Numbered from the stretch's first letter, positions 1-8,861 are shown. The stretch is 64,000 nt of DNA from Eubacterium sp. An11 (GCF_002161065.1 NZ_NFLV01000018.1:1-64000), one strand, 5' to 3'. A program made the numbers and translations. The notes: generated from the letters alone by a model not told the origin.

Positions 1-44
1 CTCCTATGGAAAAACATGAAATTTATTTGCAGGCAGCATAAAAT

Positions 45-90
45 CTGCCAGTAGTTTTAATCTACTGGCAGGAAAAATTTATATTTTTTT
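45..90. terminator. Hairpin terminator at the left window edge
   Basis: A perfect 10-bp stem (45-54 with 62-71, CTGCCAGTAG type) encloses a 7-nt loop. On the plus strand it is followed by an A/T-rich run ending in seven T. On the minus strand it is followed by a shorter ATTTTAT tract. It lies just downstream of the stop codon of the minus-strand AraC-type regulator, so it probably ends that transcript, and may act in both directions. Confidence 0.7.
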
Positions 91-154
91 CATTGTCTAC
101 TTGACGGGGAGCAGTTCAATCCGCGCAGGGTCCATGGTTTTTTTCTTATTATTG

Positions 155-913
155 TCATATTCCCTGCTCCTTTCGGTACTGCCTTGGAGTGATTCCCCCT
201 GTATGTTTTTTGAACATTTTGGTAAAATATGCCGTATTGGAATATCCCACTTCCAGCGCAATCTCTGAAATGGACAGCGAGGACTGTGCGAGCATCTGCT
301 TCGCTCTCTCCATCCGCTCCCAGGTAACATAGTCCATCAAAGTAAGTCCCGTATATTTTTTAAACAGACGGGAAAGATAGTCCTCATTAAGATATACCAG
401 AGAAGCCAGCTGCTCTCTTGTAAGAGGTTCCTGAAAATGTTCTGCCACATAATTCTGTACTATGCGGACATTTTCTTCCATCCGGTCAGACTCTCCGTGC
501 AGTTCCTTTATTCTTTTTTCTGTTTTTCTCCTCTTGCGGTTCTTCTCTGCCATCCGTACCGCTTTTCCGAGAACTTTTCTCATTTCCTCCCTGTCTATAG
601 GTTTCAGCAAGTAATCCTGTACCCCAAAATGTACTGCCTGCTGGGCATAGCTGAACACAGCATGACTCGTGAGAAAAATGACCACTGTATCTCTTTCCGT
701 TGTCCGAAGCCATTGTACAAAGTCCAGGCCACTGGCCCGGGGCATTTCAATATCACAAAAAGTAATATCAATTTCTCTTTCTTCACAAATCTGCTGTGCC
801 TGCTTTACACTGTATGCTTTATAAATCTCATGAATTCCGAACTGAGTCCACGGAATCATACATTCCATAGCCTCCACAGCCAATTTCTCATCATCCACCA
901 GCAAAACCCTCAT
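155..913 (-). CDS. Response regulator with AraC-type DNA-binding domain (YesN-like)
   Basis: A two-component response regulator of 252 residues. The N-terminal receiver domain (about 1-120) has the acidic pair D7/D8, the phospho-acceptor D54 in FCDIEMP, and the conserved Lys in the LLKP motif. The C-terminal 100 residues form a double helix-turn-helix AraC domain with the typical ending SISEIALEVGYSNTAYFTKM. Regulators of this class usually pair with a LytS/YesM-type histidine kinase and control sugar transport operons. No kinase is adjacent to the right, so the partner may lie beyond the left edge. The start is supported by a G-rich ribosome binding site about 8 nt upstream. The target genes cannot be read from this window. 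Confidence 0.9.
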   Translation of the reverse strand: MRVLLVDDEKLAVEAMECMIPWTQFGIHEIYKAYSVKQAQQICEEREIDITFCDIEMPRASGLDFVQWLRTTERDTVVIFLTSHAVFSYAQQAVHFGVQDYLLKPIDREEMRKVLGKAVRMAEKNRKRRKTEKRIKELHGESDRMEENVRIVQNYVAEHFQEPLTREQLASLVYLNEDYLSRLFKKYTGLTLMDYVTWERMERAKQMLAQSSLSISEIALEVGYSNTAYFTKMFKKHTGGITPRQYRKEQGI

Positions 914-1100
914 TTATGATTCCCCCCTGTTCTGCTAAATGTATCTTCTGCTTCTGCATTTAAAATACGAAATCTTCTCCATTGTAGAAGACCATTAATT
1001 TGATTATTCTAACAGAACAAAACAAAAAATCATATAATAATTCTGCTGGATACGATAAATTTTCTATAAATTTCTTAAATTTTAGAAAAAAGCTTATATA

Positions 1101-1736
1101 TTACAGATATTTCTCCATCTGCGGAAGTTCAACCCCACATTCTTCTTTCAATCCCTGAAGAATCGACGCCAGTCCGTCTGTGACCTGTACGGCCGTGATG
1201 CCTGCCCGGCGGGCGCCCTCACAGTTCGCCTCCAGATCATCAAAAAAGACCGCATTTTCCGGCTCAATACCGCATTTCTCAATGAGAGTCTGATAGATCA
1301 CATCGTCCGGCTTCATCTGTTTTACCGCATAGGAGAACACGCCGCCGTCCACATAATTTAAAAATGTATATTTCTCGCGGTTGAGCCCCAGCAGTGTCTC
1401 TCCATAATTGGATAAAATGTAGATCTTATATCCCATCTCATGGAGTGTCCGTATCAGCTCCTCCGAATAGGCAAAAGGATGGCACACATTACAGAAATTC
1501 TCCTTCTGCCAGATACGGTCGATATCCTCCGCATATTGAGGAGACTCTTTTTTCATCTCTGCGATGACGTTGGCGTCACCCATGACGCCCCGGTCAAACT
1601 CCTGCCACAGAGGATTCTGGAACATGGCCTTTGCCAGCCCGTCTTTCCGCTCTCCCTCATAACCCATATCTGTCAGAAACTCTCTCCAGCGAAAATGTAT
1701 CAGAACCATTCCCAGATCAAAGATCAATGTTTTCAT
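1101..1736 (-). CDS. HAD-superfamily hydrolase (YihX-like subfamily IA)
   Basis: A haloacid-dehalogenase-fold phosphatase of 211 residues, the usual length for subfamily IA. Motif I is FDLGMVLI, with nucleophile D7 but Gly where most family members have the second Asp. This DLG form is typical of the YihX branch, which in E. coli dephosphorylates alpha-glucose-1-phosphate. Motif II is the ILSN segment, the motif III Lys is in QMKPDD, and motif IV is FFDD. It looks monocistronic, with an AAAGGA ribosome binding site. The substrate is not predictable from sequence. Confidence 0.85.
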   Translation of the reverse strand: MKTLIFDLGMVLIHFRWREFLTDMGYEGERKDGLAKAMFQNPLWQEFDRGVMGDANVIAEMKKESPQYAEDIDRIWQKENFCNVCHPFAYSEELIRTLHEMGYKIYILSNYGETLLGLNREKYTFLNYVDGGVFSYAVKQMKPDDVIYQTLIEKCGIEPENAVFFDDLEANCEGARRAGITAVQVTDGLASILQGLKEECGVELPQMEKYL

Positions 1737-1910
1737 ATGTATGTTTTCCTTTCTCTTTTACGATTATTTCAATAATTATTTTCGTTCTGCATGATCCGGG
1801 CCTTTTCGCTGCCAAATCAAACAGAATCTGCCCGGCCAAACAGAAAAAATTGGCCGCTCATACGCGCAAAGGCGCACGGACAACAATTTTCGTCGCCCAT
1901 GCGCCCATTA

Positions 1911-3956
1911 TTAATGAATCGCAGTTCCTTCCGGAACACTGTCATCTACAAAGATCAGCTTGCAACCACAGTCGTCGTGGGTAGCCGCCAATAACATTCC
2001 GTTGCTCTTCACGCCGGCAAACTTCGCCGGTTTCAGATTCGCCAGAACAATAATCTTTCTGCCGATCAGTTCTTCCGGTGTATACTCATCACGAATGGAA
2101 GACACAATGATTCTCTCTCCCAGTCCGTCGAAGAGAGTGATCTTTAAAAGTTTCTCCGCATTCTTCACGATCTCGCAGGCAGTCACTTTGCAGACACGCA
2201 TATCCATCTTATCAAAATCATCGATGGTAATCTGCGGTTTTACCGGAGCAATAGCCGCTCTTCTCGCCTCTTCTTCCGCCGCCGCTTTGGCTGCAGCCGC
2301 TTCCTCTGCTGCAATTCTCTCTGCCTCAGCCCTGGCTGCCGCTGCCAGTTCTTTCTCCTCCTCGGTCTGTGGTGTGGAGAAATCCAGCAGGGAGAGGTAT
2401 CTCTCCGGCTCTACGGCATAGAGGAACAGATAAAGTCTCGGACCTGCTGCCTTGCCAATCATCAGATTATAAGCATTCTTAAAGAAATTAGCCTGCGCCG
2501 CCTTCTTATTTTCCTCGTCAAAATTCGGATCTGCTTCTCTCGGAATAGTGTAAATAAATGCGTTTAACGCATCCAGATCATATCCACCCTTCTGAATATA
2601 ATCATGAAGCAGAGCGATCTCCTTCTTCTCCACCTCATTTAACTGATTATAATAATCCCAGTTCCGGTATCCGAGAAGAGTATTCATGTTCTGCGGCGCA
2701 CATTTCTCCAGCCAGTATTTTGCAAGCTCCAGCCGCTCCGCAAACTCTTCCTTCTTATATGGAGTACCGATCTTCTCAAAGACTGTCTCCAGCATATCTG
2801 CATTGAAGTCAACCACAGAACCGAAATTCACGATCTGCTGCATCGGCACCGGATGAACGGTTCTGCCTTCAATCATACAATTGTACATGATACCTTCGAT
2901 ATAATCAAAGTTCTTGCCTTTTCCTGCCTGATAAGTTTTGAGCATCTTATCAAACTCAAAATACTGACGAAGGATCTCATCGTCAAAACAGAAATCAAAG
3001 GCCTTGTTCGGCTCAGACTTGGAATAAAGCCACAGAATTACTTCCGGCTGATAAATCTTGAGCAGTGTTTCCGGCGTCAGATTAAGACCGGTGGAACCGG
3101 ACATCTTTCCTGTGGTACCCTTGATTCCGATAAACTCATATCCTTTGAACATCGGCGCGTTGATGCCGAAAATCTTCTTGGCGATGATCTTACTGGTATC
3201 GTAGCTTCCTCCCGGGCTTGCATGATCCTTTCCGCCCGGCTCAAAATCAACGCCTTCCACCATCCAGCGCATCGGCCAGTCAATCTTCCATGCCAGCTTG
3301 CAGTTGAAATCTTTGCTGAAATCCCAGTGTCCGCTGTGTCCACATTTACAGGTATATTCGCAGGTTACGCCGTCTTCAGAAGAGGATGTGATCGTCGTAT
3401 CATCTTTGCCGCAGACCGGACAGTAAATGCTCACCGGATAGTAAGCCTCTCTCTCTTCCGGAGTCGCCTCCTGCTGACGGAACTTGTCCAGAATATCAAA
3501 AATCTCTTTTCTCTTCTGGATGGCCTGAATCACATATTTGGCGTATTTGCCGCTTCTGTAATTCTCGCTCTGTCTTCTGGCATCCACCTTGATACCAAAG
3601 CGAGCCAAAGACCGCTCAAACTCTTTCTCAAAATGCTCCGCATAAGAGCCGCAGCAGCCGTACGGATCCTTCACATCCACATAAGGCTTGCCGATATCTT
3701 CTTCCAGTTCCGGCGCGATTTCCTTTACATTTACCGGAACCTTTCTCAGACGGTCAAACTCATCCCAGGAGAATAACAGTCTCGCTTTCTTTCCCTGTTT
3801 CAAAAGTGCTTTATATACAAAATAGCTGGTGGCTATATCTCTGAAATTACCAATGTGAATGGAACCCGACGGACTGATTCCCGCCGCGCATACGTACTCT
3901 TCTTTGTCCGGAGACCTTTTAATAATATCTTTTGCAATCTTCTCAGACCAATGCAT
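1911..3956 (-). CDS. lysK: Lysyl-tRNA synthetase, class I, with C-terminal tRNA-binding domain
   Basis: Class I (archaeal-type) lysine-tRNA ligase of 681 residues. The Rossmann catalytic core carries HIGN (34-37) and KMSGS (284-288) signatures, and Cys pairs near 179/182 and 203/205 resemble zinc knuckles. After the class I body comes an Ala/Glu-rich, probably helical linker (about 532-575). A Trbp111/EMAPII-type OB-fold tRNA-binding domain follows (576-681), like the one at the end of MetG in this window. The start at 3956 is chosen because GGAGGA lies 6-8 nt upstream. A longer in-frame ORF to 4127 would swallow the promoter. It charges tRNA-Lys in the cytosol, and no class II LysRS is visible in the window. 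Confidence 0.93.
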   Translation of the reverse strand: MHWSEKIAKDIIKRSPDKEEYVCAAGISPSGSIHIGNFRDIATSYFVYKALLKQGKKARLLFSWDEFDRLRKVPVNVKEIAPELEEDIGKPYVDVKDPYGCCGSYAEHFEKEFERSLARFGIKVDARRQSENYRSGKYAKYVIQAIQKRKEIFDILDKFRQQEATPEEREAYYPVSIYCPVCGKDDTTITSSSEDGVTCEYTCKCGHSGHWDFSKDFNCKLAWKIDWPMRWMVEGVDFEPGGKDHASPGGSYDTSKIIAKKIFGINAPMFKGYEFIGIKGTTGKMSGSTGLNLTPETLLKIYQPEVILWLYSKSEPNKAFDFCFDDEILRQYFEFDKMLKTYQAGKGKNFDYIEGIMYNCMIEGRTVHPVPMQQIVNFGSVVDFNADMLETVFEKIGTPYKKEEFAERLELAKYWLEKCAPQNMNTLLGYRNWDYYNQLNEVEKKEIALLHDYIQKGGYDLDALNAFIYTIPREADPNFDEENKKAAQANFFKNAYNLMIGKAAGPRLYLFLYAVEPERYLSLLDFSTPQTEEEKELAAAARAEAERIAAEEAAAAKAAAEEEARRAAIAPVKPQITIDDFDKMDMRVCKVTACEIVKNAEKLLKITLFDGLGERIIVSSIRDEYTPEELIGRKIIVLANLKPAKFAGVKSNGMLLAATHDDCGCKLIFVDDSVPEGTAIH

Positions 3957-4043
3957 TGCTTTTCCTCCTAAATCCAAAACTGTAATCCAACTCTCTGTCA
4001 TTTCCTGAGAACCGCATAACAAGCGGCTCACAGCTAATAAGTC

Positions 4044-4072
4044 ATTATAGCAAATGGCACAGGGCATTGCAA
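4044..4072 (-). promoter_or_regulatory. Sigma-A promoter of lysK
   Basis: On the minus strand, TTGCAA (4067-4072) and a perfect TATAAT (4044-4049) are separated by 17 nt. Transcription would start near 4037, giving an 80-nt leader that contains a 7-bp hairpin (GAGCCGC with GCGGTTC). No T-box signature is present in the leader. The promoter sits immediately after the stop codon of the upstream ADP-ribosylglycohydrolase gene. Confidence 0.8.
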
Positions 4073-4080
4073 GGGGAAGT

Positions 4081-5562
4081 TTAGGAGGAGAAGAGCAAAT
4101 GGTTCGACGGTGACGAATAATCGGCAATGCGCCTGCAGCCCTGGGCCCGCCGCACGCTCTCCACAGTTTCCCGGCAGAGATCCTGCAGGGCTATCTTCCG
4201 GTATTTCCGCATAATAGTGTGTATGGTCGTCCCCAATGGCTCCGTCCACTTTGGCGTCAGAATCTCCGTCCCGTACATAACACCCAGGATATTGAGCACC
4301 GGCGCGGCGGTACAATCCGCGTCCTTGCCCTCCATACAGATAATGGAAGCTGTCCTGTCAAAATCGCCATTGCCGTACCAGAGGGCGATGATCTCCGCTG
4401 CGGCGTTGGGATATACATGGATCCAGTTATAGTCCTTATATTTTATCTCGCACTGCCTCCATGCCTCCCTCCAGCTGTCCTTCTCCCGGCACTGTTCCAG
4501 AGCAAAAATCAGAACCTGATAGAATTCGCTGTCTTCTGGAATACAGTCCGCCGCTTTCACTAACAGCTCCCGCACATCCCGCAGCACAAAAGCCATGGAC
4601 ACAAGGACTGCATTAAAAATTCCACCCAGCAGTCCGCTGTTGGAGTGGGAAATTACACCGTCCCGCACAGCAAGCTCTGCCGCCAGGGCAGGATTGCCCG
4701 GAGCCGCCATGCCGTGGATCATCGTCCGCATCTGTACGCCAATCCAGTCTGAATAATAATTGAGATGCGTCCCACTCTCCGGCGGGCGGATTCCCAGCCG
4801 CAGGTTACGGAGCGCCACTTCCTCCGCCGAGTATCCGTCGGCGATCAGTTCCAGCCATTTTTCCGCAATCTGCTCCGAGGTGACCGCATAACCATGCTCC
4901 CGGAAACTGTCAAGAAATGCAATCTCATAGGTGATATCATCGTTGTACGTCTCCGGCGGACGCAGGTAAGATGTGACCGTTCCGTACACCTTTTCAATAT
5001 TATCGGTATTATATCCTTCCACCTGGGTTCCCAGTGCACCGCCGATGAGCTGTGCCGTCCATCCGGCCTGAATCCGGTCTGCATAATCATCAGAAAATAC
5101 ATCCTCCCGGTCTCCCATCTCCGGAAACGTACTATTTGCCCGGATCTCCTCCCAATCCGTATAAATATGATATTTCCAGTAATCGGAATCTGCATCCTTC
5201 GGCGCTGTATTGAGCAGATAATATATCTGCGCCGTGATCTTCTGTAAAGCAGCCCCGTCTTTCTCTTCCGCCGCCTTCAGGCCCTTATCAATATATTTCT
5301 CCGCCTCCCGGACATCATACCCACGATTTCTCATGCACTGTATGGCCGCCACCACCAGATGACTGGGCGACAGGCTGCCCGGCACCTGACTGATCCAGTC
5401 CCGGAACAGCTTCTCATCGCTGGCATTGCCCGACTCAATATACATATTCCAGTTCATTTCCTGGCTGTCCGTCAGAGGAACCGGATAAGCGTCCGCCATC
5501 CAGGCAGTTTCCCGCTGGCCGGCGGTGGGAAAAGTATTCGTATTCTTTTCATTCTTGATCAT
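4081..5562 (-). CDS. ADP-ribosylglycohydrolase family protein
   Basis: A 493-residue protein of the ADP-ribosylglycohydrolase (DraG/ARH) family. It shows the family start motif QLIGGALGTQVEG, a metal-binding NDDITYEIAFL segment (compare the DD-T motif of ARH enzymes) and the second motif SHSNSGLLGGIFNAV. About 160 residues precede the hydrolase domain, longer than in DraG itself. The enzyme would remove ADP-ribose from a protein or small molecule using Mg ions. The target is unknown, and no ADP-ribosyltransferase gene is next to it. The start at 5562 is preferred over the upstream ATG because GGAGGG lies 6 nt upstream. Confidence 0.88.
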   Translation of the reverse strand: MIKNEKNTNTFPTAGQRETAWMADAYPVPLTDSQEMNWNMYIESGNASDEKLFRDWISQVPGSLSPSHLVVAAIQCMRNRGYDVREAEKYIDKGLKAAEEKDGAALQKITAQIYYLLNTAPKDADSDYWKYHIYTDWEEIRANSTFPEMGDREDVFSDDYADRIQAGWTAQLIGGALGTQVEGYNTDNIEKVYGTVTSYLRPPETYNDDITYEIAFLDSFREHGYAVTSEQIAEKWLELIADGYSAEEVALRNLRLGIRPPESGTHLNYYSDWIGVQMRTMIHGMAAPGNPALAAELAVRDGVISHSNSGLLGGIFNAVLVSMAFVLRDVRELLVKAADCIPEDSEFYQVLIFALEQCREKDSWREAWRQCEIKYKDYNWIHVYPNAAAEIIALWYGNGDFDRTASIICMEGKDADCTAAPVLNILGVMYGTEILTPKWTEPLGTTIHTIMRKYRKIALQDLCRETVESVRRAQGCRRIADYSSPSNHLLFSS

Positions 5563-5586
5563 AATATCCCTCCTTCGCCCCTGCCA

Positions 5587-5615
5587 GTTTCCCATGAAAC
5601 AGTTTCCTACGAAAC
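5587..5615. repeat. Dispersed bipartite motif, copy 1
   Basis: Two adjacent imperfect palindromes, read on the plus strand as TTTCCCATGAAA and TTTCCTACGAAA. They directly abut the terminator at 5614-5653. Related pairs occur near 15717, 24099 and 45870. Confidence 0.5.
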
Positions 5616-5653
5616 AAAAAAACTGCCATCCTGCTTTTCACAGAACGACAGTT
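5614..5653 (-). terminator. Rho-independent terminator after the SRP RNA
   Basis: On the minus strand, a 13-bp stem with some G-U pairs (AACTGTCGTTCTG with CAGGATGGCAGTT) and a 7-nt loop is followed by seven T. It lies about 50 nt after the 3' end of the SRP RNA. Confidence 0.8.
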
Positions 5654-5702
5654 CATTCGCTGTTTATGATAACTGACGGGTAATCCATCTTTTTCACTTT
5701 TT

Positions 5703-5970
5703 TACCGTGCGGTTGGCTTTGTACGACTGCCAACAGACGTTACCTCTACAGTTAGCTCGAACCAGGCACCCTCACGGCACACAAGAAGCACTCCTTAGTG
5801 CTGCTTCGTTCCCGACCTGACACGGTTCAGAGGTTCCTGTTGCGCGAGACCCAATTGTCAACACCACTTATAAAGGGCAGCTCCATCCACAGAACGTCCG
5901 GGGCCAACCATCACTCCTGCTATAGCGGATTGCAGGTACAGGACGCCGCTAACTCCCCAGCTGCACGGTA
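5703..5970 (-). ncRNA. ffs: Signal recognition particle RNA, large Gram-positive type
   Basis: A 268-nt RNA whose ends pair exactly: 5' TACCGTGC (5963-5970) with 3' GCACGGTA (5703-5710). The domain IV hairpin GTCAGGTC...GAACGAAGCAGC is the conserved binding site for Ffh (SRP54). The length and the extra 5' region indicate the Alu-domain-containing SRP RNA of Bacilli and Clostridia rather than the 4.5S form. The pair closing the GGAA tetraloop is swapped relative to the common sequence (UCG/CGA in place of UCC/GGA), a compensatory change. With Ffh the RNA targets nascent membrane and secreted proteins to FtsY and the translocon. Confidence 0.95.
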
Positions 5971-5976
5971 AGTATC

Positions 5977-6005
5977 AGTATAAATGATTTTAAAATATCT
6001 GTCAA
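5977..6005 (-). promoter_or_regulatory. Strong promoter of the SRP RNA
   Basis: A consensus TTGACA (6000-6005) and TATACT (5977-5982) are separated by 17 nt on the minus strand. The predicted start at about 5970 coincides with the first paired base of the SRP RNA, so the two calls support each other. Confidence 0.88.
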
Positions 6006-6048
6006 TGGATATTAAGATAAAAAATGATTGAAAAAAGATTCTCTGATG

Positions 6049-6558
6049 CTATTTTTCTGCATCACCCTCTGAAACTTCCGCTTTCTTCTCCTTCTTTTTC
6101 TGCCGAAGTTTCCGGAAAAACGCCGACAGCATTTCAGAACATTCTTCTTCCAGAACGCCCCGGGTGACCTCCACCTGATGATTAAATTCCTTCATTTGCA
6201 GAAGATTCAGGACAGAACCTCCGCAGCCGGCCTTGGGATTCATGCTGCCAATGACCACCCGGGGAATCCTTGCCTGGACGATAGCTCCGGCGCACATCTG
6301 ACAGGGTTCCAGCGTGATATACATGGTACAGTCCTCCAGACGCCAGTCCCCTGTTTTTTTGCAGGCCTTACTCATGGCAAGCAGTTCCGCATGGGCCAGA
6401 ACTGTTTTATTTTTATTGCGCTTATTATATCCTCTGGCAATAATTCTGCCCTCACTGACAATCACACAGCCGATGGGCACATCCCCGATGGCTTCCGCCT
6501 TCTTCGCCTGTCGGATGGCTTCTTTCATAAACTTCTCATCTTCGGTATATTTTCTCAT
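6049..6558 (-). CDS. tadA: tRNA-specific adenosine deaminase
   Basis: TadA converts A34 of tRNA-Arg(ACG) to inosine, allowing wobble decoding of CGN codons. The 169-residue protein has the zinc deaminase signature HAE (H56, E58) and PCQMC (C86, C89). A Lys/Glu-rich tail forms the last 25 residues. The length and the N-terminal motif EAIRQAKKAEAIGDVPIG fit TadA rather than cytosine or guanine deaminases. It lies upstream of the SRP RNA on the same strand, as in many Firmicutes. Confidence 0.93.
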   Translation of the reverse strand: MRKYTEDEKFMKEAIRQAKKAEAIGDVPIGCVIVSEGRIIARGYNKRNKNKTVLAHAELLAMSKACKKTGDWRLEDCTMYITLEPCQMCAGAIVQARIPRVVIGSMNPKAGCGGSVLNLLQMKEFNHQVEVTRGVLEEECSEMLSAFFRKLRQKKKEKKAEVSEGDAEK

Positions 6559-6660
6559 TTTCCGGCCGCTCTTCCTTTCTCATCTTCTGATTTTTTAAAC
6601 ATAATGTCACTTTTTTAATTCCGCTCATTTTTTCAGCCCGTTTTCCTGATAACACTTTTC

Positions 6661-7944
6661 TTATTCCTGAAGCAGGTGGAGCCAGTAACCAAATCCTCCT
6701 GTTTTAATCCGATTCTCCGTCAGCGATAAAAATATCGGAAACTGATATAGCTGCGCCATATACCGTTCTCGATTCTCATAAATACCCGGAACCCCGACGC
6801 AGTATCTCTCCTCGCCGCCATAGATGACTTTCCCGGCCAGAAGATGATGATATATGGCATATCCCTTCGCCAGAAACTGATTATCAGACAGCCCCCGCGC
6901 TTCGGGACTCAAAGCTTTCAACTGATCAACAGAAATCTGATAACCACTCCGGAAAGCCGGATTAAAAATGTTATCCACAGGCTTCGCCTTTTTTCCGGTA
7001 TCTATCCACATATGATGCAGCACATCTTCCGGTTCTGTGGATAACTTTCGCTCTAACCGCTCCGCTTCCCGGACGGTCTGATTTTCCGCACGATTACCGT
7101 TTTCACGTTCTTCGGCGCCATCTGCCCTATATATTTGAGCGTCCTCCTCCCGGGGATCCGCCGAAGACATTGTTTTCCCTGATGTATCGATTTCCGCACT
7201 ATCTTCCCGGCCCGGCTGATATTCTCTGGCTGTATCCGATGGCTCTGTTTCCAGGATAGTGGAAGTTTTTTCCGCAGAATTCCGGCCATCAGCCGGCCCT
7301 GTCTCCATAATGCTCCGGTCATTCGTCTGCCCTGTTTCCACAACGCCCCGGCCATCGGCCGACCCCGTCTCCATAATACTCTGGTCATTCGTCTGCTCTG
7401 TTTCCACAACGCCCCGGCCGTCGGCCGGCCCCGTTTCCATATAGGGCTGCCCGGGAATCTCCCCTCCCCGAACATCTTCTCCTTCATGTTCAGTCCCGGG
7501 AGCATGATTTTCTTCGTCTTTCCCGTCAGCGTCAGGTGATACCAATTTCTCCCGATAAGTTGTCATCAGTTCTTCCACCGGAATCTCATCGCCAATCCAG
7601 ACACTTCCATAAAAAAGAATTTCCTGATAGAGAAGAATGACGCCATATTGTTTTCTTATATCAAAACCTTCCGGCAAAGTTTTTGCCGGGTAAAACAGTA
7701 CCGTTTCTTCATGATGCCGGGAAGATTCCAGAAGAGCCAGCTGCCACAGCGTCCAGTTCTCGTTTTCCTTTCCATAAAAACAAAGAGCCAGCTTGACATC
7801 CTCCGGCAGCCGCTCATCATCAATCTGCAGAGTAATTTTCAGTCCATTCTTTTTCTGCTCTGCTTTGATGAATCCTTTGCAATCCATCTTATTCTTTTTA
7901 TCATAACGATATAAATACGAGAGAATTCTGTAATATTCGGCCAT
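6661..7944 (-). CDS. Hypothetical protein with two conserved ends (DUF6128-like) and a repetitive centre
   Basis: A 427-residue protein without an enzyme motif that I recognise. The N-terminal 135 residues look like a compact beta-rich domain (start MAEYYRILSYLYRY). The C-terminal 115 residues are Trp/Tyr/Gly-rich and resemble the DUF6128 family common in Lachnospiraceae. Between them lies an acidic, low-complexity segment built on a 22-residue repeat. There is no signal peptide and no clear membrane segment, so it is probably cytoplasmic. The gene is flanked by tadA and rsmA on the same strand with short gaps, consistent with co-transcription. The family name is from memory and is less certain than the gene call. 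Confidence 0.75.
   Translation of the reverse strand: MAEYYRILSYLYRYDKKNKMDCKGFIKAEQKKNGLKITLQIDDERLPEDVKLALCFYGKENENWTLWQLALLESSRHHEETVLFYPAKTLPEGFDIRKQYGVILLYQEILFYGSVWIGDEIPVEELMTTYREKLVSPDADGKDEENHAPGTEHEGEDVRGGEIPGQPYMETGPADGRGVVETEQTNDQSIMETGSADGRGVVETGQTNDRSIMETGPADGRNSAEKTSTILETEPSDTAREYQPGREDSAEIDTSGKTMSSADPREEDAQIYRADGAEERENGNRAENQTVREAERLERKLSTEPEDVLHHMWIDTGKKAKPVDNIFNPAFRSGYQISVDQLKALSPEARGLSDNQFLAKGYAIYHHLLAGKVIYGGEERYCVGVPGIYENRERYMAQLYQFPIFLSLTENRIKTGGFGYWLHLLQE
7282..7441 (-). repeat. 66-bp in-frame tandem repeat inside the hypothetical gene
   Basis: Two full units (7282-7347 and 7348-7413) and a third partial unit, each 66 bp or 22 codons. They encode variants of ETGPADGRGVV followed by ETxQTNDxSIM. 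The unit length is a multiple of three, so copy-number change would keep the reading frame. Confidence 0.85.
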
Positions 7945-8000
7945 GAAAAAACTCCTTTTTTCATTAATGTATTCCCGGTATCACAGATTATGACTCCCTC

Positions 8001-8861
8001 TTATTCCATGAGCAGATCCGCCAGTCTGGCAAACTGCGCCAGATCAAGCTTCTCTCCCCGGATGGAAGCCGGAAGCCCCATCTCTTCCAGAGCTTTTACG
8101 ACCTTTTCTTTTGGAATCTGCAGCTCGCCGGAATTATGAAGGCCGTTCTGAAGAGTTTTCCTTCGCTGATTAAAAGAAGCGCGTATGAGTTTAAACATAA
8201 ATTTTGCATCTTTTACTTCCACCGGCTTCTTCTCGTGGCGTGTCAGACGAATGACCGCCGACCCCACCGCCGGACGAGGCATAAAACAGTTCGGCGGTAC
8301 ATTTGCCACAATGTAAGGCTTGGCATAATACTGTACTGCCAGAGACAGCGCACCGTAGTCCTTGGAGCCGGGACCAGTCTGCATCCGGTCCGCCACCTCT
8401 TTTTGCACCATCACCGTAATGGAAGAAAGGGGCACATCGCTCTCAAACAGTCCCATGATGATTGGCGTTGTAATATAATATGGAAGATTCGCCACCACTT
8501 TGATCGGCCTTCCTCCGTTTTTTTCCCGGGCCAGAGCCGCGATATCCACCTTTAAAATATCCTCATTGATGACCGTCACATTGGAATACTCCGAGAGGGT
8601 ATCATCAAGAATCGGAATCAGATTCCTGTCAATTTCCACGGCGGTCACCTCCCGGGCCGCCTCCGCCAGATACTGGGTCATGGTGCCGATACCCGGGCCG
8701 ATTTCCAGCACAAAATCATCCGGGCCGATTTCAGCGGCAGCGATAATTTTATCCAGCACATGAGTATCAATCAGAAAATTCTGCCCGAATTTTTTCTGAA
8801 AATTAAATCCATATTTCTGAAGAACCGCAATGGTTTCCTGCGGATTCCCTAATGTTGCCAT
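8001..8861 (-). CDS. rsmA: 16S rRNA adenine(1518/1519)-N6-dimethyltransferase
   Basis: RsmA (KsgA) dimethylates two adjacent adenines in helix 45 of 16S rRNA late in small-subunit assembly. The 286-residue protein has the N-terminal signature FNFQKKFGQNFL, the SAM-binding loop VLEIGPGIGTMT, the acidic EIDRNL strand end and the catalytic NLPYYI motif, followed by the helical C-terminal domain. It lies just downstream of tatD and metG, the same order as metS-yabD-ksgA in Bacillus. Confidence 0.96.
   Translation of the reverse strand: MATLGNPQETIAVLQKYGFNFQKKFGQNFLIDTHVLDKIIAAAEIGPDDFVLEIGPGIGTMTQYLAEAAREVTAVEIDRNLIPILDDTLSEYSNVTVINEDILKVDIAALAREKNGGRPIKVVANLPYYITTPIIMGLFESDVPLSSITVMVQKEVADRMQTGPGSKDYGALSLAVQYYAKPYIVANVPPNCFMPRPAVGSAVIRLTRHEKKPVEVKDAKFMFKLIRASFNQRRKTLQNGLHNSGELQIPKEKVVKALEEMGLPASIRGEKLDLAQFARLADLLME

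Noticed and set aside
2853-3776. 307-codon plus-strand ORF across lysK
   Set aside because: It is antisense to conserved LysRS sequence containing the catalytic motifs, has no ribosome binding site, and its translation shows no domain.
3957-4043. T-box in front of lysK (also checked for metG and gltX)
   Set aside because: None of the leaders contains the conserved T-box sequence TGGNACCGCG or a downstream antiterminator.
3957-4127. N-terminal extension of lysK by 57 codons
   Set aside because: It would include the lysK promoter and its own ribosome binding site and overlap the preceding gene. AGGAGG marks the start at 3956.
7282-7441. Possible CRISPR-like array
   Set aside because: The repeats are contiguous, in frame and without spacers. 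They are coding tandem repeats.
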